A stretch of DNA of 7,890 nt from CAMQVM01 sp044433405. Lineage in GTDB: Bacteria; Bacteroidota; Bacteroidia; Bacteroidales; Rikenellaceae. Made by a program: the position numbers and the translations under genes. The notes under the pieces were generated by a model that was not told the origin of the DNA, ran no database searches, and saw only the letters and a list, made by a program, of their open reading frames with translations. Numbering within the stretch: the first letter of the stretch is position 1; each line of letters starts with the position of its first letter. Positions 6,342-7,890 of the stretch are shown in pieces. Where the stretch lies: NCBI GenBank assembly GCA_044433405.1, contig JAWXTQ010000102.1, positions 1-7,890 on the forward strand. Direction: 5' to 3'.

Positions 6342-7475
6342 TTGGCTGGAGTATACATACATATCCCTTTTTGCAAATCTAAATGTCACTATTGCAATTT
6401 CTATTCGAGTTGTTCAGAGCAGAATATTGAACAAATTTTCGACTGCTTGCTCAAAGAAATTGATTTAGATAATAACTTTATAGACAAAAAAGAGACAATA
6501 AAAACACTTTATATAGGTGGAGGAACTCCTACTGTATTAAGTGTTAAGATGATAGATAAGCTAATATCTAAAGTAAAAGAAAAATACAACATCACCTCAT
6601 TCGATGAACTCACCATCGAGGCTAATCCAGACGATTTAACTCCTGAATATATCAAAGAGCTATCATCAACTGAGATTAATCGCTTAAGCATTGGGATTCA
6701 AACATTTGACAACAGAACACTAAAATTCATAAATCGCAGACACAGCAGTGAAAGTGCAATAAAAGCAATAGAGTGTTGCCGAGAACATGGATTTAACAAC
6801 ATCACAATAGACCTAATATACGGCATACCAAACCAAAGCCTTGAAGATTTAAAACACGATTTAGAGAGAGCTATATCATTAGCTCCCAACCATATTTCGG
6901 CATACCATCTAACATTTGAGAAAGGCTCAATCTTCTGGAATATGCTTCAGAAAGGTCAAATATGCCAAATCGACGAGTCTCAAAGCGAAAAATATTTCAT
7001 TGAGGTGTCTAACACCCTAACTAGTGCAGGCTACGAACACTACGAGGTGTCAAACTTCGCAAAAAAAGGTTACCGAGCACTACATAACGGCAACTACTGG
7101 CGCTCCCTACCCTATATAGGTTTTGGACCATCAGCACACTCTTTTGATGGCAAAAACATTCGAAAATGGAACTACGCCTCCAATATAAAATATAGAGATG
7201 GCATAACAAACAACACAACCTATTTTGAGAGTGAAGTTTTAACAACTATCGACCGCGTAAACGAGGAGATAATGACACTTCTAAGAACTGCTGACGGCAT
7301 CAATATAGATTATATTGCACAAAAATATGGCGAAAACTACAAAAATGAGATCTTAGTAAACTCGATGCCTTTTATCAAATCAAACACACTTATACTAGAG
7401 CGCAACACACTACGCATCGATAGAGTAAATTTCTTAAAGTCGGACTACATCATCTCATCACTTTTTATTGTCTAA
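6342..7475 (+). CDS. hemW: HemW, radical-SAM haem chaperone (formerly annotated as oxygen-independent coproporphyrinogen III oxidase)
   Basis: HemW binds an iron-sulfur cluster, SAM and haem, and delivers haem to apoproteins; it lacks the oxidase activity of HemN. The 377-residue length is typical. The radical-SAM triad is Cys11, Cys15 and Cys18 in PFCKSKCHYCNF, with the glycine-rich SAM motif YIGGGTPTVL and the family segment GIQTFDNRTLKFINRRH. HNGNYW at 248-253 is the HNxxYW haem-binding signature that separates HemW from HemN, followed by PYIGFGPSAHSF. A C-terminal winged-helix-like region ends the protein. The start is TTG at 6342: it gives MAGVYIHIPFC, the usual HemW N-terminus, and no ATG fits. 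An A-rich AAAAAG just upstream is the only possible ribosome contact. It lies 4 bases after the thioesterase stop, so coupled translation is likely. No clear terminator follows. Confidence 0.94.
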   Translation: MAGVYIHIPFCKSKCHYCNFYSSCSEQNIEQIFDCLLKEIDLDNNFIDKKETIKTLYIGGGTPTVLSVKMIDKLISKVKEKYNITSFDELTIEANPDDLTPEYIKELSSTEINRLSIGIQTFDNRTLKFINRRHSSESAIKAIECCREHGFNNITIDLIYGIPNQSLEDLKHDLERAISLAPNHISAYHLTFEKGSIFWNMLQKGQICQIDESQSEKYFIEVSNTLTSAGYEHYEVSNFAKKGYRALHNGNYWRSLPYIGFGPSAHSFDGKNIRKWNYASNIKYRDGITNNTTYFESEVLTTIDRVNEEIMTLLRTADGINIDYIAQKYGENYKNEILVNSMPFIKSNTLILERNTLRIDRVNFLKSDYIISSLFIV

Positions 7476-7556
7476 CAACTAAAACAACAAAAGCTTTCTA
7501 CGTGGAAGATAGCGAAGATATTGACGTAGGTTGGCCTATATGTTCGTTAAGATAAA

Positions 7557-7748
7557 TTGATATGTTGCTACAGAAAAGATAACGTTATATCTAAAATAGA
7601 GATTAATGGTATAACCTTTGAGATTAGTGGTAGAAAGAAAGGTAAAAAACAAATTGAGGGCATAAAAAATAGCTATATCGTAAAGGACGATATCGAAAGC
7701 GGATTTTCAAACATAATTCCGCGGTGGATGTTTGGTCTAGCCTATTAA
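7557..7748 (+). pseudogene. Small 63-codon frame with no ATG, possible gene remnant or small protein
   Basis: The frame opens after a stop at 7548-7550, has only a TTG (7557) as a conventional bacterial start, and contains no ATG except a Met four residues before the last Gly-rich turn. The product looks protein-like rather than random: SKIEINGITFEISGRKKGKK near residues 12-31, a hydrophilic middle SYIVKDDIESGF, and an aromatic end IIPRWMFGLAY. Its composition (many Lys, Ile, Gly, with a beta-strand alternation in KIEINGITFEI) suggests a short soluble domain. I do not recognise a family. A natural start would be expected just before SKIEI, but the codon there is ATA (7587-7589), which could be a mutated ATG. 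Alternatives are a TTG-started small protein, or the 3' end of a gene whose 5' part was lost. The sequence from TTG to stop has no frameshift. Confidence 0.4.
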
Positions 7749-7864
7749 TGGATAAAATATAAAAATCCATTAGTGTCCGTTAAACTCTTGAAGAAATTTG
7801 CTCTGCCGCCTGCTTTTGCACTAAAATGAGATTCTAAAGTACAAGGAGTACTCCGCGAACTCAT
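7745..7864 (-). CDS. Speculative 39-residue minus-strand frame across the inverted repeat
   Basis: ATG at 7862-7864 (minus) opens a 39-codon frame ending at 7745-7747. It begins inside the right arm of the 17-bp inverted repeat, runs through the left arm (SHFSAK) and continues as AGGRANFFKSLTDTNGF before the stop. No ribosome-binding site or promoter is visible, and the length is easily reached by chance. It is listed only because the frame stays open through the whole repeat region and would fit a repeated element carrying a fossil or miniature reading frame. Confidence 0.12.
   Translation of the reverse strand: MSSRSTPCTLESHFSAKAGGRANFFKSLTDTNGFLYFIH
7746..7772. repeat. 8-bp hairpin overlapping the stop of the small frame
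   Basis: TAATGGAT (7746-7753) and ATCCATTA (7765-7772) pair perfectly around an 11-base A-rich loop, with a T-G wobble possible at the next position outward. The stop codon of the 63-codon frame lies inside the left arm. There is no T-tract after it on the plus strand, so terminator function is weak; it may mark the edge of an inserted element. Confidence 0.5.
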
Positions 7865-7876
7865 TTTAGTGCAAAA
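7814..7876. repeat. Perfect 17-bp inverted repeat with inner palindrome
   Basis: TTTTGCACTAAAATGAG (7814-7830) and its exact reverse complement (7860-7876) flank a 29-base centre. The centre holds GGAGTACTCC (7845-7854), a perfect 10-base palindrome, and a small AGTAC/GTACT stem (7838-7842 with 7848-7852). A 17-bp perfect match is far beyond chance in this window. There is no T-tract suited to a terminator on either strand beyond the arm itself. A miniature inverted-repeat element, a dispersed palindrome or a protein-binding dyad would all fit. Confidence 0.8.
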
Positions 7877-7890
7877 TCAAACGACATACC

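Larger units (their letters stand above)
7476..7890. other. 415-base stretch without a well-supported gene after hemW
   Basis: This stretch contains an 8-base palindrome AAAGCTTT with no T-tract, a weak CTACGT/ACGTAG inverted pair (7498-7503, 7524-7529), the 63-codon frame, a hairpin at its stop, and the large inverted repeat near the edge. No strong intrinsic terminator for hemW and no TAnnTTTG promoter stands out. Confidence 0.6.

Noticed and set aside
6509..7245. Three minus-strand frames of 60-74 codons inside hemW
   Set aside because: All are shadows of the intact hemW frame, with atypical composition and no start signals.
7498..7529. CTACGT/ACGTAG inverted pair after hemW as a terminator
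   Set aside because: Only 6 bp with a 20-base loop and no following T-run.
7773..7785. GTGTCCGTTAAAC as a possible insertion-sequence terminus
   Set aside because: It has the look of a terminal repeat, but no matching inverted copy, target duplication or transposase is present in the window.

Overview
The window comes from the chromosome of an AT-rich member of the Bacteroidota, most likely Bacteroidales. Three promoters fit the phylum's -7 consensus TAnnTTTG, two of them with a TTG box 19 bases upstream. Clear Shine-Dalgarno sequences are absent, and the free-standing pruA (not a PutA fusion) and the Rex subtype look like Bacteroidales proteins. No genus can be named from the sequence. Most of the window is housekeeping; I see no phage, CRISPR, defence or secretion locus and no tRNA or rRNA.

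Layout. Bases 1-151 hold a GC-richer patch of compact hairpins and a small direct repeat downstream of pruA. pruA (152-1780, minus) encodes 1-pyrroline-5-carboxylate dehydrogenase. A 189-base divergent control region (1781-1969) separates it from rex (1970-2608, plus), an NADH-sensing repressor. Four bases later comes a shortened, degenerate RibF-like FAD synthetase (2613-3386). guaB (3452-4921, IMP dehydrogenase) has its own promoter, with a perfect dyad over the -33 box. A long hairpin (4947-4992) follows guaB and precedes a tight three-gene run: a BASS-type membrane transporter (5011-5916), a hotdog-fold acyl-CoA thioesterase (5930-6337) and hemW (6342-7475, TTG start). The last 415 bases hold a 63-codon frame without an ATG, a small hairpin at its stop, and a perfect 17-bp inverted repeat at 7814-7876.

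How the genes relate. pruA makes NADH from proline catabolism, Rex reads the NADH/NAD+ ratio, and the RibF-like protein belongs to FAD metabolism, so the left half has a redox-cofactor theme. guaB supplies guanine nucleotides. HemW is a radical-SAM haem chaperone. The functional link among transporter, thioesterase and HemW is not evident; they may simply be co-transcribed.

The items most worth a second look are the RibF-like protein with altered catalytic motifs and no recognisable riboflavin-kinase signature beside rex, the altered sodium-site motif of the BASS transporter, and the hairpin-rich repeats at both ends. The end repeats could be where an assembly broke, if this is a whole contig. 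I found no convincing previously undescribed system.
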